A program made the translations under genes and the position numbers. The notes beneath the pieces are model-generated. The model saw nothing but the letters and a program-made list of their open reading frames with translations, was not told the origin of the DNA and ran no database searches. DNA of 64,000 bases, taken from assembly GCF_014648435.1 (NCBI RefSeq), contig NZ_BMRC01000006.1:492718-556717 (forward strand), read 5' to 3'. Each line of letters begins with the position of its first letter. Within the stretch, counting starts at the first letter, position 1. The DNA is from Nonomuraea spiralis (GTDB taxonomy: Bacteria; Actinomycetota; Actinomycetes; Streptosporangiales; Streptosporangiaceae). Of this stretch, positions 9,313 through 17,772 are shown one piece after another.

Positions 9313-10245
9313 ATGCTGCTCAGAAGGCCGCCTGCCGTACGTCAGGAGAGCCGCTGGCGGCGGGACAGGTTCCTGTTGCTGCTGGCAGTGCCCGGCATGA
9401 CGATCGTGATCCTGTTCCACTACGTCCCCCTGCTGGGGAACGTGGTGGCCTTCCAGGACTACCAGCCCTACATCGGGATCTTCGAGGCGCCGTGGGTGGG
9501 CCTGCGGAACTTCGAGGGCATCTTCACCTTCGACCCGGCGTTCGTCAACGCCCTGGTGAACACGCTGGTCATCTCCTTCCTCCAGGTCGTGTTCGTCTTC
9601 CCGGTGCCGATCGCGCTGGCGCTGCTGCTGAACTCGCTGCTGTCGGAGCGGATCAAGCGGGTCGTGCAGTCGGTGTTGTACCTGCCGCACTTCATGTCGT
9701 GGGTGATCGTGGTCGCGATCTTCCAGCACATGCTGGGCAACGGCGGGCTGCTCAACGCCTGGCTGCGCAGCAAGGGCATGGAGGGGTTCGACCTGATCGG
9801 CGACCCCGAGCTGTTCAAGGTCGTGATCACCTCACAGGTGATCTGGAAGGACACCGGCTGGGGCACGATCCTGTTCCTGGCCGCGCTGTCCCGGGTCGAC
9901 CTGGCCCTCTACGAGGCGGCGGCGGTCGACGGGGCGAGCCGGATGCGGCAGATGTGGCACGTGACGCTGCCCGCGATCCGGGGCGTCATCGTGTTGCTGC
10001 TCATCCTCAAGCTGGGCGACGTGCTGACCGTCGGGTTCGAGCAGATTCAGCTCCAGCAGCGAGCGGTGGGCGTGGACGCCTCCGAGGTGCTGGACACCTA
10101 CGTGTACAACAACGGCGTGACCGGCGGGAACTGGGGCGTGTCGGCCGCGGTCGGGCTGGTCAAGGGCGTGATCGGGGTGGCGCTGGTGCTGGCCGCCAAC
10201 AAGATCGCGCACATCTTCGGCGAGAGGGGCGTGTACTCGCGATGA
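9313..10245 (+). CDS. ABC sugar transporter permease (LplB/UgpA type)
   Basis: 310 residues with six predicted membrane segments and the cytoplasmic EAA loop EAAAVDGASRMRQMWHVTLP, which docks the ATPase. The ATG at 9313 is chosen because GAAAGG (9301-9306) is 6 bases upstream; the GTG at 9307 abuts that site. It overlaps the next permease by four bases, so the two are translated together and form the channel heterodimer for the binding protein encoded at 4687. No ATPase is encoded nearby, as is usual for actinomycete CUT1 systems that share one. Confidence 0.9.
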   Translation: MLLRRPPAVRQESRWRRDRFLLLLAVPGMTIVILFHYVPLLGNVVAFQDYQPYIGIFEAPWVGLRNFEGIFTFDPAFVNALVNTLVISFLQVVFVFPVPIALALLLNSLLSERIKRVVQSVLYLPHFMSWVIVVAIFQHMLGNGGLLNAWLRSKGMEGFDLIGDPELFKVVITSQVIWKDTGWGTILFLAALSRVDLALYEAAAVDGASRMRQMWHVTLPAIRGVIVLLLILKLGDVLTVGFEQIQLQQRAVGVDASEVLDTYVYNNGVTGGNWGVSAAVGLVKGVIGVALVLAANKIAHIFGERGVYSR

Positions 10246-11180
10246 CGAGCGCGCACATCACCAGGGCGGCCGGCCGCCGCGACGCGCGTCCCAGGGAGCT
10301 GCGCAACGGGCTGGAGCCGGCGGGCCGTCCGATCAGGGCGCTCAAGGGCGTCGTGCTGCTGGCCGCGTGTCTGGTGGTGATCCTGCCGTTCGTCGCGGTG
10401 ATCGCCACCAGCCTGGCCGACCAGGTGCAGATCAACCTGGCCGGCGGGTACGTGTTGTGGCCCGAGCACCCCACGCTCGACGCCTACCGGGCGATCTTCG
10501 CCGGAGGCGTGGTGTCGCGGGCGTTGTTCGTGTCGCTGGGCGTCACGGTCGTCGGCACGCTGCTCAGCCTGACCTGCACGACGCTGCTGGCGTACTCGCT
10601 GTCGCGGCCGGGCAGTTTCGGCTCCCGGCCGTTGCTGCTGCTCGTGCTGTTCACGCTGCTGTTCTCGCCCGGCATGATCCCGAGCTACCTGATCGTCAAG
10701 CAGCTCGGGCTGCTCGAGTCGTACTGGTCGCTGATCCTGCCGGTGCTGATCAACGGCTTCAACGTGATCGTGGTGCGCTCGTTCTTCCTCGACCTGCCCA
10801 GGGACCTGCTCGACTCGGCGCGCATCGACGGGGCCGGCGAGTTCCAGGTGTTGCGCCGGGTGGTGTTGCCGCTGTCGAAGGCGGTGCTGGCCGTCGTGGG
10901 CCTGTTCTACGCGGTGTCGTACTGGAACAGCTTCTTCTCGGCCATGCTCTACCTCAACGACTCGGCGAACTGGCCGTTGCAGCTCGTGCTGCGCACCTAC
11001 GTGGTCGACAACGCCACGATGGGCGTGGACAACACCGCCCTGACCGGCGAGCTGCCGCCGCCGCAGCAGGCCCTGCAGATGGCCGTGCTGGTCATCTCGT
11101 TGGTGCCGATCCTGATCGTCTACCCTTTCCTGCAACGTCATTTCGCCAAGGGAATTCTGATCGGGGCGGTCAAGGGATGA
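10242..11180 (+). CDS. ABC sugar transporter permease (YtcP/LplC type)
   Basis: 312 residues, six membrane segments after an Arg-rich N-terminal tail. The EAA-like loop is SARIDGAGEFQVLRRVVLPLSK. It contains the long segment before the last helix typical of LplC/YtcP permeases. ATG starts inside the stop of the previous permease (ATGA). Partner of the permease encoded at 9313 in the same importer. Confidence 0.9.
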   Translation: MTSAHITRAAGRRDARPRELRNGLEPAGRPIRALKGVVLLAACLVVILPFVAVIATSLADQVQINLAGGYVLWPEHPTLDAYRAIFAGGVVSRALFVSLGVTVVGTLLSLTCTTLLAYSLSRPGSFGSRPLLLLVLFTLLFSPGMIPSYLIVKQLGLLESYWSLILPVLINGFNVIVVRSFFLDLPRDLLDSARIDGAGEFQVLRRVVLPLSKAVLAVVGLFYAVSYWNSFFSAMLYLNDSANWPLQLVLRTYVVDNATMGVDNTALTGELPPPQQALQMAVLVISLVPILIVYPFLQRHFAKGILIGAVKG

Positions 11181-11749
11181 GCACGGTGTGGCTGTTCACG
11201 GGCGACAGCGTGACCCAGGGCGCGCTGCACACCTTCGGCTGGCGCGACTACACGCAGTTGTTCGCCGAGCGGGTGCGCTTCGAGCTGAACCGGCCGGCCG
11301 ACGCGGTGATCAACACCGGTGTCAGCGGTCAGAAGGTCTCCGAGCTCGACGTCGAGGGCGCGGTGCTGCGCCACCGGCCCGACGTGGTCGTGCTGATGTT
11401 CGGGCTCAACGACTGCGCGGCCGGGCCCGCGGGCCTGCCCGCCTTCGTCCGCGACTACGCCGCGGTCATCTCCCGCGTACGGCGGGCGGGCGCGAAGGTC
11501 GTGCTCCAGACGCCCAACCGGGCCCCGGAGTCCGGCTGGGCCGACCTGCCCGCCTACGCCGAGGCGGTGCGTTCGCTCGACGCCGACGTGCTGGTGGACC
11601 ACCACGCGACCTGGGACGGCGGCGAACACTGGATGGGTTCCGGCTGCCACCCCAACGAGTACGGCCACCGCGCGCTGGCCAGGAACCTGCTGCGGGCGCT
11701 CGACCTGTGGGAGCCGGTCGGGGTGAGCGGGTCGCTGTTCATCCCGTGA
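11177..11749 (+). CDS. SGNH/GDSL hydrolase (probable carbohydrate esterase)
   Basis: 190 residues. Block I is FTGDSVTQG with the catalytic Ser near residue 11, GLND is block III, and SGCHPNEYGH carries the catalytic Asp/His region. There is no signal peptide, so it is cytosolic. The ATG overlaps the permease stop by four bases, making it the last gene of the importer operon. In this setting it most likely removes acetyl or other acyl groups from imported sugars; that role is inferred. Its last 11 bases overlap the 3' end of the convergent hydrolase gene. Confidence 0.85.
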   Translation: MSTVWLFTGDSVTQGALHTFGWRDYTQLFAERVRFELNRPADAVINTGVSGQKVSELDVEGAVLRHRPDVVVLMFGLNDCAAGPAGLPAFVRDYAAVISRVRRAGAKVVLQTPNRAPESGWADLPAYAEAVRSLDADVLVDHHATWDGGEHWMGSGCHPNEYGHRALARNLLRALDLWEPVGVSGSLFIP

Positions 11750-13514
11750 CGCCGGGGATGACCGACTCCCAGCCGTCCACCGGGTCGCGCAGCTCGACGG
11801 CCGCCACCGCGTCGTCGAGTCTGGCGGCCCATCGGGCGTAGACGGCCTGGCCCGCCTCGCCGTACAACTCGATCCTGGCGCCGAGGCGCTCGTGGCGGGC
11901 GAAGGCCAAGGCGCGCAGCACGTCGTGGATCCGGGCGGCGCCGAGGCTGTCGCCGAGCCAGAGCAGGTCGGTCATGAGCTTGTACGTGGTGCCGAAGTAG
12001 GCCCCGTCGGGGCGGGCGGTGACGGGGGCCGGTGCGAGGGCGCCCACGCCGCGAACGTCCAGGGCGAGCACGGCCCGGCCGCTGCCGAGTCTCGCGCCGA
12101 TCCACTCCTGGCGTTCGGGGAGGGACGCGGTGCCGTGCTCGAACAGGGCGATGACCAGGGTGCCGGCCGGGTCCGGCGGTCCCGCCAGGACACCCGCGTT
12201 CCACACGTCGCGCTCGGAACGCCAGAAGACGTGCCGTACGGGTACCGGCGCCTCGGGGCGGTCGAACCAGCGAGGGAAGAACTCGGCGGGCGGCTCGCGG
12301 TGGGCGTGCACGAGCGCCTGGACCTGCTCGACCGTGGCCGGCCGCGCGGGCGGCTCGGGCACGTGCGTCGTGCCGGGGCGGTCGTGGAAGACGCCGTCGC
12401 GGGTGCAGGCCAGGGCCTCGGCGGGAAGGATCTCCGGTTCGGCGTCGGACAGGACGGTGCCGCCCAGGTGGCGGGCCAGGAACGCGGTCGCGGCGCGGGC
12501 CAGCTCCGGGTGGTAGCCGTGGGCCACCGGGGCGCGGGCGACGGACAGCGCGTCGGGGGCGTCCAGGAGGGCGTACGCGCGGGCGGCGCGGGACACCGTC
12601 TCCAGCGTGCCGTCCAGCGGGAAGAAGTCGTAGTCGGCCGCCAGCACCAGGGCCGGGCGCGGGGCCATGGCCAGCAGGAGGTCCTCGTGGCCGACGCCCA
12701 GCAGGGTGCCGCCGGGCAGGATCTGCTCGGCGTCCTGGGCCTGCCCGGCCCACAGGTAGGCGCGCCTGCTGGTGACGAACGTGCCGGGCGCGGCGGCGGC
12801 CAGCCGGGGTTCGAGGGCCATCATGAGCGTGGTGAGGACGCCGCCGCCGCTGTTGCCGGTGATGCCGACGCGCGCCGGGTCGACGTCGGGGCGGGCGCAC
12901 AGGTAGTCGATGCCGCGCCGGGCGTCGTGCACGAAGTGGGCGGCCAGGGAGTGTCCGGCCCGCCAGCAGGTCACCCCGGCGTCGGTGTGCTCGGCGACGC
13001 CGCCGTCGCCCCGGTCGGCGAGGGCGCGTTCGCCCTGGCCGACGGGGTCCATGACGAGGACGACCAGCCCCGCCCCGGCCAGGCGGGCGCAGACGGCCTG
13101 GTAGGTGGGGTGCGCCTTGGCCTGCCCGCCGTGCCCGCAGACGAACAGCACGGCCCCCGCGGGCTCGGACCGCCGCGCGGGCCGCCAGAGGTTCGCGGGC
13201 ACGAGGACGCCGGGCGCGGTGCGTAACACCATGCGTTCGACGACGAGGTCGCCGGCGCGCACGCTGCCCAGGTGCTCGGCCTCCGGCGGGGCCGCGCCCT
13301 CGGCGAAGGGCGGGAGGGACGTGCCGTACAGGCTCGTGGTGAGGGCGGCGCGGACGGCCGCCTGCCGGGCGCGGACCTCGGCCGGGCTGGACAGCGCGTC
13401 GTTGACCGCCTCCCACCGCGACAACAGCCGCTCGGTACGCCGGTAGACGTGGGCCTGGAGGTCGTGCGTGACGTCGAAGCGGCCGTCGAGGAACGGCCCG
13501 AACCCGGGGATCAC
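11739..13514 (-). CDS. Alpha/beta hydrolase, acetyl-xylan-esterase/prolyl-oligopeptidase type
   Basis: 591 residues, cytosolic. Residues about 120-330 form an alpha/beta hydrolase core: oxyanion region FVCGHGGQAK, then VLVMDPVGQGER, and the nucleophile elbow GITGNSGGGV. The order recalls the acetyl xylan esterase/DAP group, with a C-terminal domain of about 230 residues that looks like a second, degenerate alpha/beta sheet. The start overlaps the stop of the LacI gene by four bases, so repressor and esterase are co-translated. A sugar deacylase role is inferred from position. Confidence 0.7.
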   Translation of the reverse strand: MIPGFGPFLDGRFDVTHDLQAHVYRRTERLLSRWEAVNDALSSPAEVRARQAAVRAALTTSLYGTSLPPFAEGAAPPEAEHLGSVRAGDLVVERMVLRTAPGVLVPANLWRPARRSEPAGAVLFVCGHGGQAKAHPTYQAVCARLAGAGLVVLVMDPVGQGERALADRGDGGVAEHTDAGVTCWRAGHSLAAHFVHDARRGIDYLCARPDVDPARVGITGNSGGGVLTTLMMALEPRLAAAAPGTFVTSRRAYLWAGQAQDAEQILPGGTLLGVGHEDLLLAMAPRPALVLAADYDFFPLDGTLETVSRAARAYALLDAPDALSVARAPVAHGYHPELARAATAFLARHLGGTVLSDAEPEILPAEALACTRDGVFHDRPGTTHVPEPPARPATVEQVQALVHAHREPPAEFFPRWFDRPEAPVPVRHVFWRSERDVWNAGVLAGPPDPAGTLVIALFEHGTASLPERQEWIGARLGSGRAVLALDVRGVGALAPAPVTARPDGAYFGTTYKLMTDLLWLGDSLGAARIHDVLRALAFARHERLGARIELYGEAGQAVYARWAARLDDAVAAVELRDPVDGWESVIPGVTG

Positions 13515-14503
13515 CGGCGCGGCGCCGGCCCGGTCGAGCTGCGCACCACCAGGTACGTCTCCAGCTCCACCAACGGCGGCGGGGGCTCACCGTGGAGCCC
13601 GTCGAGGACGTCGAGCAGCAGGTCGACGGCGGTGGCACCGGCCTCGGCGCCGGGCACGTGGATCGAGGTGAGCGTCGGGTAGGCCATGCCGGACAGCGGG
13701 CTGTCGTCGATGCCCATGACGCTCAGGTCGCGCCCGACGCTGAGACCGCGCTCGGACATGCGGGCCATGACGCCGAGCGCGATGAGGTCGTCGTAGGCGA
13801 TGACGGCCGTGGCCGGGCTGCCCTGGAGCAGGTCGGCCGCCTGCACCCCGGCCTGCACCTGCGGCTCGAACGGGCCGAACGTCACCAGCTCGGCCCCGAG
13901 CTGCGCGCACGCCTCGGTGATCGCGGCGTGGCGCTGCTGGTTGGACCACGAGCGCCGGGGCCCGGCCAGGTAGCCGATGTGCCGGTGGCCGAGCGCCACC
14001 AGGTGCTCGACCGCCTGGCGCATGCCGTCGGCGTTGTCGATCAGCACCGACGGGTGCTCGGGCACGCGCCGGTTGACGAACACGGTGGGCCCGAGCCGCC
14101 CGATCTCGGCGATGCGCGGCTCCGGCGAGCGGGGCGAGACCATGATCAGGCCGTCGACCTGCTTGCTCAGCACCCGGGCCCGGTCGAGCTCGTCGGCGGC
14201 CCGCTCGTCGGTGTCGGCCAGCACCACGACGAGGTCCTTGCGCGCGGCGCGGGCCTGGACCGCCTTGATGATCGGCGGGAAGAACGGGTTGGCCACGTCG
14301 GGCACGATGAGGCCGATCGTGCCGGTACGTCCCATCGACAACGACCTGGCGACCCGGTTGGGCGTGTAGCCCATCTCGCGCGCGACCCGCGCCACCTTGT
14401 CCCGGGTCTGCGCGCTGACCCTGCCCGGATCGGACAGGGCGCGGGAGACCGTGGACGGCGACAGGCCGCATGCCTTGGCGACATCGGCCAGCGTGACGGT
14501 CAT
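13511..14503 (-). CDS. LacI-family repressor of the carbohydrate island
   Basis: 330 residues. The N-terminal helix-turn-helix TLADVAKACGLSPSTVSRAL is followed by the hinge YTPNRVARSLS and a periplasmic-binding-protein-like sensor domain (GTIGLIVPDVANPFF, then IDNADGM). The ATG at 14503 is used because AAGGA lies 9 bases upstream; the ATG at 14509 leaves only 3. Two GCAANCGNTTGC sites lie in and around its own promoter, and two more at each of the other two promoter regions of the island. It therefore probably represses itself, the importer operon, the catabolic operon and the divergent SDR operon, releasing on a sugar ligand. Confidence 0.9.
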   Translation of the reverse strand: MTVTLADVAKACGLSPSTVSRALSDPGRVSAQTRDKVARVAREMGYTPNRVARSLSMGRTGTIGLIVPDVANPFFPPIIKAVQARAARKDLVVVLADTDERAADELDRARVLSKQVDGLIMVSPRSPEPRIAEIGRLGPTVFVNRRVPEHPSVLIDNADGMRQAVEHLVALGHRHIGYLAGPRRSWSNQQRHAAITEACAQLGAELVTFGPFEPQVQAGVQAADLLQGSPATAVIAYDDLIALGVMARMSERGLSVGRDLSVMGIDDSPLSGMAYPTLTSIHVPGAEAGATAVDLLLDVLDGLHGEPPPPLVELETYLVVRSSTGPAPRR

Positions 14504-14533
14504 GGACATCTTTCCTTCATGGGTGCAACGCTA

Positions 14534-14549
14534 GCGCAAGCGGTTGCGC
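14534..14549. promoter_or_regulatory. LacI-family operator at the repressor promoter
   Basis: GCGCAAGCGGTTGCGC is palindromic with one mismatch and lies 30 bases before the repressor start, where it would give autoregulation. No convincing -35/-10 pair is visible nearby. Confidence 0.7.
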
Positions 14550-14583
14550 ATGGTTTCCGATTCGGCCGCTCGATCTGCCGCGC

Positions 14584-15747
14584 TCATGTCGGGCAACCGC
14601 TTGCGAGAAGGGCCTCGACGTCCACGGGCTGACCCGTACGCGACGACAGCCGGACGGCCTCGCCGACGGCCACGGCCCTGGCTCCGTCCAGGCTGCCGGC
14701 ACGCAGGCCGAGCGGGTCGTCGCCGCCCCCGGTGAACAGGTCGCGCACGAGGAGTTCGTCGGCGCCGAGATGGCCGCCCACCTCCCCCTCGACCACGAGC
14801 TCCCGCCGGTCGCCGAACATCGGGAAGACGACGATCGGCTCGGGCGGGCCCGACGCCTGCCTGCCGTATTCGAGTGTGGCCTCGATGCGGCCGTGCGTGC
14901 CGTTGATCCCCAGGCGGTAGCCCTCCCACGGGGCGGAGAACTGGATGCTGTACGACAGATGAGCGCCGCCACGGTAGCGCACGAGCGCCGCGTAGTTGTC
15001 CTCGATGTCGATCTCCGTGTCGTAGATGTGACCGAGGGGGCTGTCGGGCAGCGACACGCCTTCCTCGGCCCAGCGCCGCCGGTAGGGGTCGTCGGCCGCG
15101 TGCGGGCTGCCGGCGCCGTAGTAGGCGCGCGAGCCGTACCCGAAGACCTGGACGGGCACGTCGGCCAGCCACCAGCCGACCAGGTCGAAGTGGTGGCAGC
15201 TCTTGTGCACCTGGAGGCCGCCGGAGAGCTCGGCGCGGCGGTTCCAGCGCTGGAAGTAGCTGGCGCCGTGCAGGGTCTCGACGTTCCAGACGAGTTCGAC
15301 GCTGACGACCCGGCCGATCTCGCCCGCCATGAGCAGCCGTTTGACGGCCTGGTGGCGTGGGGCGTAGCGCAGGTTGTGGGTGACGCGGACCCTGCCACCG
15401 GGGTCGGCCGCGACGATCCTGGCGGCGTCGCGGGCGGTGGTGACCATGGGCTTCTCCGACACCACGGCCAGGCCGCGGGCCAGGCCGGTGAGGATGGCCT
15501 CGGCGTGCGTGTGGTCGGGCCCGGCGACCAGCAGCGTGTCGGGGCGGGTCTCGGTGATCAGGTCGTCCAGCCGGTCCGGCGGGTACCAGGGCAGGGCGGG
15601 GTCGAGGTCGCGCACCCGGGCCTCGTCGGGGTCGCACACCGCGACGATCTCGCCCGACTCGGCGTAGGCGCCGCCCAGCGGGCGGGTGAACACCGACATC
15701 GCCCGCCTGCTCAGCCCGGACAGCGCGTAGCGCCGGCGCTCAGCCAC
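14584..15747 (-). CDS. Gfo/Idh/MocA-family NAD(P)-dependent oxidoreductase
   Basis: 387 residues. The N-terminal Rossmann half includes VVSEKPMVTT, whose EKP is the family's conserved active-site element, and VAGPDHTHAEAI. LQVHKSCHHFDLVGWW contains the usual catalytic His region. The first dinucleotide glycine loop is unusual (LSGLSRRAM), seen in a branch that works on substituted sugars. Members oxidise or reduce hydroxyls of sugars and sugar acids. It overlaps the upstream nagB-like gene by 8 bases and ends the catabolic operon. Its last codons contain a LacI operator copy. Confidence 0.85.
   Translation of the reverse strand: MAERRRYALSGLSRRAMSVFTRPLGGAYAESGEIVAVCDPDEARVRDLDPALPWYPPDRLDDLITETRPDTLLVAGPDHTHAEAILTGLARGLAVVSEKPMVTTARDAARIVAADPGGRVRVTHNLRYAPRHQAVKRLLMAGEIGRVVSVELVWNVETLHGASYFQRWNRRAELSGGLQVHKSCHHFDLVGWWLADVPVQVFGYGSRAYYGAGSPHAADDPYRRRWAEEGVSLPDSPLGHIYDTEIDIEDNYAALVRYRGGAHLSYSIQFSAPWEGYRLGINGTHGRIEATLEYGRQASGPPEPIVVFPMFGDRRELVVEGEVGGHLGADELLVRDLFTGGGDDPLGLRAGSLDGARAVAVGEAVRLSSRTGQPVDVEALLASGCPT
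14593..14604. promoter_or_regulatory. LacI-family operator inside the 3' end of the Gfo/Idh gene
   Basis: GCAACCGCTTGC matches the island consensus and spans the last sense codons of the oxidoreductase gene. Its centre is 57 bp from the operator at 14534-14549. It may serve as an auxiliary site for looping at the repressor promoter. Confidence 0.6.
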
Positions 15748-16534
15748 CGCTCACCACCGGCTCGTCCATGACCAGCGCCGCCGACTCACGGTCGAGGAAG
15801 AGCCGCGCCCCGGCCTGCCCGCGCAGCCACGTGGCCGGGCAGTGCGCCCCGACCTCCCCGCGCAACGCCCGCTGCACGGCTCGCGCCTTGCGCGCCTCGG
15901 GCACCACGGCCTGTACGTGCCGCGCCCCGAGCAGGGCCGGAACGGTCAAGGTGATGGCCGTGGCCGGAACCGCGTCGAACCCGGCGAAATGCCCCTCCCC
16001 CACCTGCTGGTGCCGGGAGGCCGGGGTCAGGGTGATCACCCGCGCCCATCGGGGGTCGTCACGGTCGGCGTCGTACGGCTCGTTGAAGGCCAGGTGCCCG
16101 TTCTCCCCGATGCCCAGGCAGACCAGGTCGAGCGGGGCTTCGCGGAGCAACACCTCGTAGCGGGCGCACTCGGCCTCGGGGTCGGCCGCGTCGCCGTCGA
16201 TGTAGCAGACCCGGGCCGGGGCGAAGGGCTCCTCGACGTGCTCCCTGATCCAGCGGCGGAACGAGGCGGGATGCCGGTCGTCGATGCCGACGTACTCGTC
16301 CATGTGGAACACGGTCACCTTCTCCCACGGCACCTGCTCCTCGCGCAGGGCGGCGACGAAGGCGAGCTGGGAGTTGCCGGTGGCGATCACGACCCGGGCG
16401 GCGCCGGTGGCCGACACGCACGAGCGCAGGATGTCCGCCGTGTGGCCGGCCGCCGCGACGGCCATCGCCTGCCGGTCGTCGTACACGCCGACCGGCAGTC
16501 CTTCCGCGTCGAATCGGGCGAGGGGCTCGTTCAC
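15740..16534 (-). CDS. nagB: Glucosamine-6-phosphate deaminase (NagB family)
   Basis: 264 residues, cytosolic. It converts glucosamine-6-phosphate to fructose-6-phosphate plus ammonia. Signatures are TVFHMDEYVGID, containing the catalytic acid (the Asp of the family), and GIGENGHLAFNEP. The GTG at 16534 is the start: AAGGGA lies 9 bases upstream and it overlaps the preceding stop as GTGA. Length fits the family. NagA is encoded in the same operon, so the pair completes GlcNAc-6-phosphate breakdown. A related isomerase/deaminase acting on another amino sugar cannot be excluded. Confidence 0.88.
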   Translation of the reverse strand: MNEPLARFDAEGLPVGVYDDRQAMAVAAAGHTADILRSCVSATGAARVVIATGNSQLAFVAALREEQVPWEKVTVFHMDEYVGIDDRHPASFRRWIREHVEEPFAPARVCYIDGDAADPEAECARYEVLLREAPLDLVCLGIGENGHLAFNEPYDADRDDPRWARVITLTPASRHQQVGEGHFAGFDAVPATAITLTVPALLGARHVQAVVPEARKARAVQRALRGEVGAHCPATWLRGQAGARLFLDRESAALVMDEPVVSGG

Positions 16535-17772
16535 GTGGTGGTTTCCCTTCTGATGACGGCCGCGGCGCCGTGCCGGGCCAGGTCGCGCAGGTCGGCGAGG
16601 ACCTGCCCGGTGAAAGCGGGCTCGTACGGCAGGTCCTCGCCGAACACCTCGGGCACGGTCAGCAGTTCCTCGGGCGGCATCGAGCGCAGCCGTCCGGCGA
16701 GCGGGTCGGAGACCTCCAGCGGCCGCCCGCGGTCGTCGGCGCCGCCGGAGACGTGCCGCAGCCAGGCGGCGACGGCCAGGCACGCCCAGCGCGGGTGCGC
16801 CCCGGCGGCCAGCCGGTCCCTGACCGTGCCGAGCAGCCGGATCGGCACCTTGAGCGAGCCGTCGATCGCGACCTGGGCGCAGCGGTGGCGCAGCGCGGTG
16901 TTGCGCATCCGCGCCAGGATCGCGGCGGTGTAGACCTCCAGGTCGAGCCCGTCCGGCGGGGTCAGCGAGGGCAGCACGTCCTCGGCGGTCAGCCGGTGGG
17001 CCAGCGCCTCCAGCGCGGGGTCGGCGAGCGCCGTGGCGATGTGCTCGTGCCCGATGAGCGCCCCGGTGTAGGCGAGCGTGCTGTGCGTGCCGTTCAGGAT
17101 GCGGATCTTGGCCCGCTCGTGCGGGGTGACGTCGCCGGTGAACAGCGCGCCGCCGCGCTCCCACGCCGGCCGCGCCGCCGGGAAGCCGTCCTCCAGCACC
17201 CAGTGCGTGTACGGCTCCGCCACGACGACGGCGGGGTCGCCGGTGAGCTCCCGGTCCGCCCGGGTGGCGGCGGGCACGATGCGATCGACGACCGTGCTGG
17301 GGAAGGTGACGTTGGCCCTGGTCCAGGCGTCCTCCTCGAAGAGCTCGCGGAGGCGGCGGCCGTTGCCGGGCAGGTTGTCGCACGAGACCACGGCCAGCGG
17401 CCCGGCGTCCCTGCGGGCCCGCGCGGCCAGCCCCTCGGTGAGCAGGGCGACGACGGCGCTGCCCGGCCGGTACGCCTTCTCGGTGACGGTCAGCGTGACG
17501 ACCGTGGTCCCCGGGTCGGCGAGTACGGCGACGACCCGGTCGCGTTCGGTGGGGGCGTGCAGGGTGGCGGTGATCGAGGAGACCGTACGGGCGGTGGCGT
17601 GTTCGCCGTCGCGTACGAGCAGCGTGTAGCGGTGGCCGCGCTCACGCAGGGCGCGCACGACCTCGGCCGAGCGGGGCGCGACCGCGCACACCTCCCACCC
17701 GGCGTCCTCGGTGTAGATGGCCTGGTGGGCGCGGTGGAAGGCGCCCAGGCCGACGTGGACCACGCGCGGCAT
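16531..17772 (-). CDS. Mannitol dehydrogenase-family hexuronate reductase (UxaB/UxuB-like)
   Basis: 413 residues. The N-terminal nucleotide-binding loop is HVGLGAFHRAHQA, and the family signature SCDNLPGNG and the catalytic region KIRILNGTHSTLAYTG are present. Members interconvert keto and hydroxy forms of hexuronates and polyols with NAD(H). Beside a UxaA-type dehydratase the natural reading is tagaturonate reductase (giving altronate) or fructuronate reductase. The ATG at 17772 overlaps the stop of the UxaA gene by one base (TGATG); a GTG three bases earlier is possible. Confidence 0.85.
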   Translation of the reverse strand: MPRVVHVGLGAFHRAHQAIYTEDAGWEVCAVAPRSAEVVRALRERGHRYTLLVRDGEHATARTVSSITATLHAPTERDRVVAVLADPGTTVVTLTVTEKAYRPGSAVVALLTEGLAARARRDAGPLAVVSCDNLPGNGRRLRELFEEDAWTRANVTFPSTVVDRIVPAATRADRELTGDPAVVVAEPYTHWVLEDGFPAARPAWERGGALFTGDVTPHERAKIRILNGTHSTLAYTGALIGHEHIATALADPALEALAHRLTAEDVLPSLTPPDGLDLEVYTAAILARMRNTALRHRCAQVAIDGSLKVPIRLLGTVRDRLAAGAHPRWACLAVAAWLRHVSGGADDRGRPLEVSDPLAGRLRSMPPEELLTVPEVFGEDLPYEPAFTGQVLADLRDLARHGAAAVIRRETTT

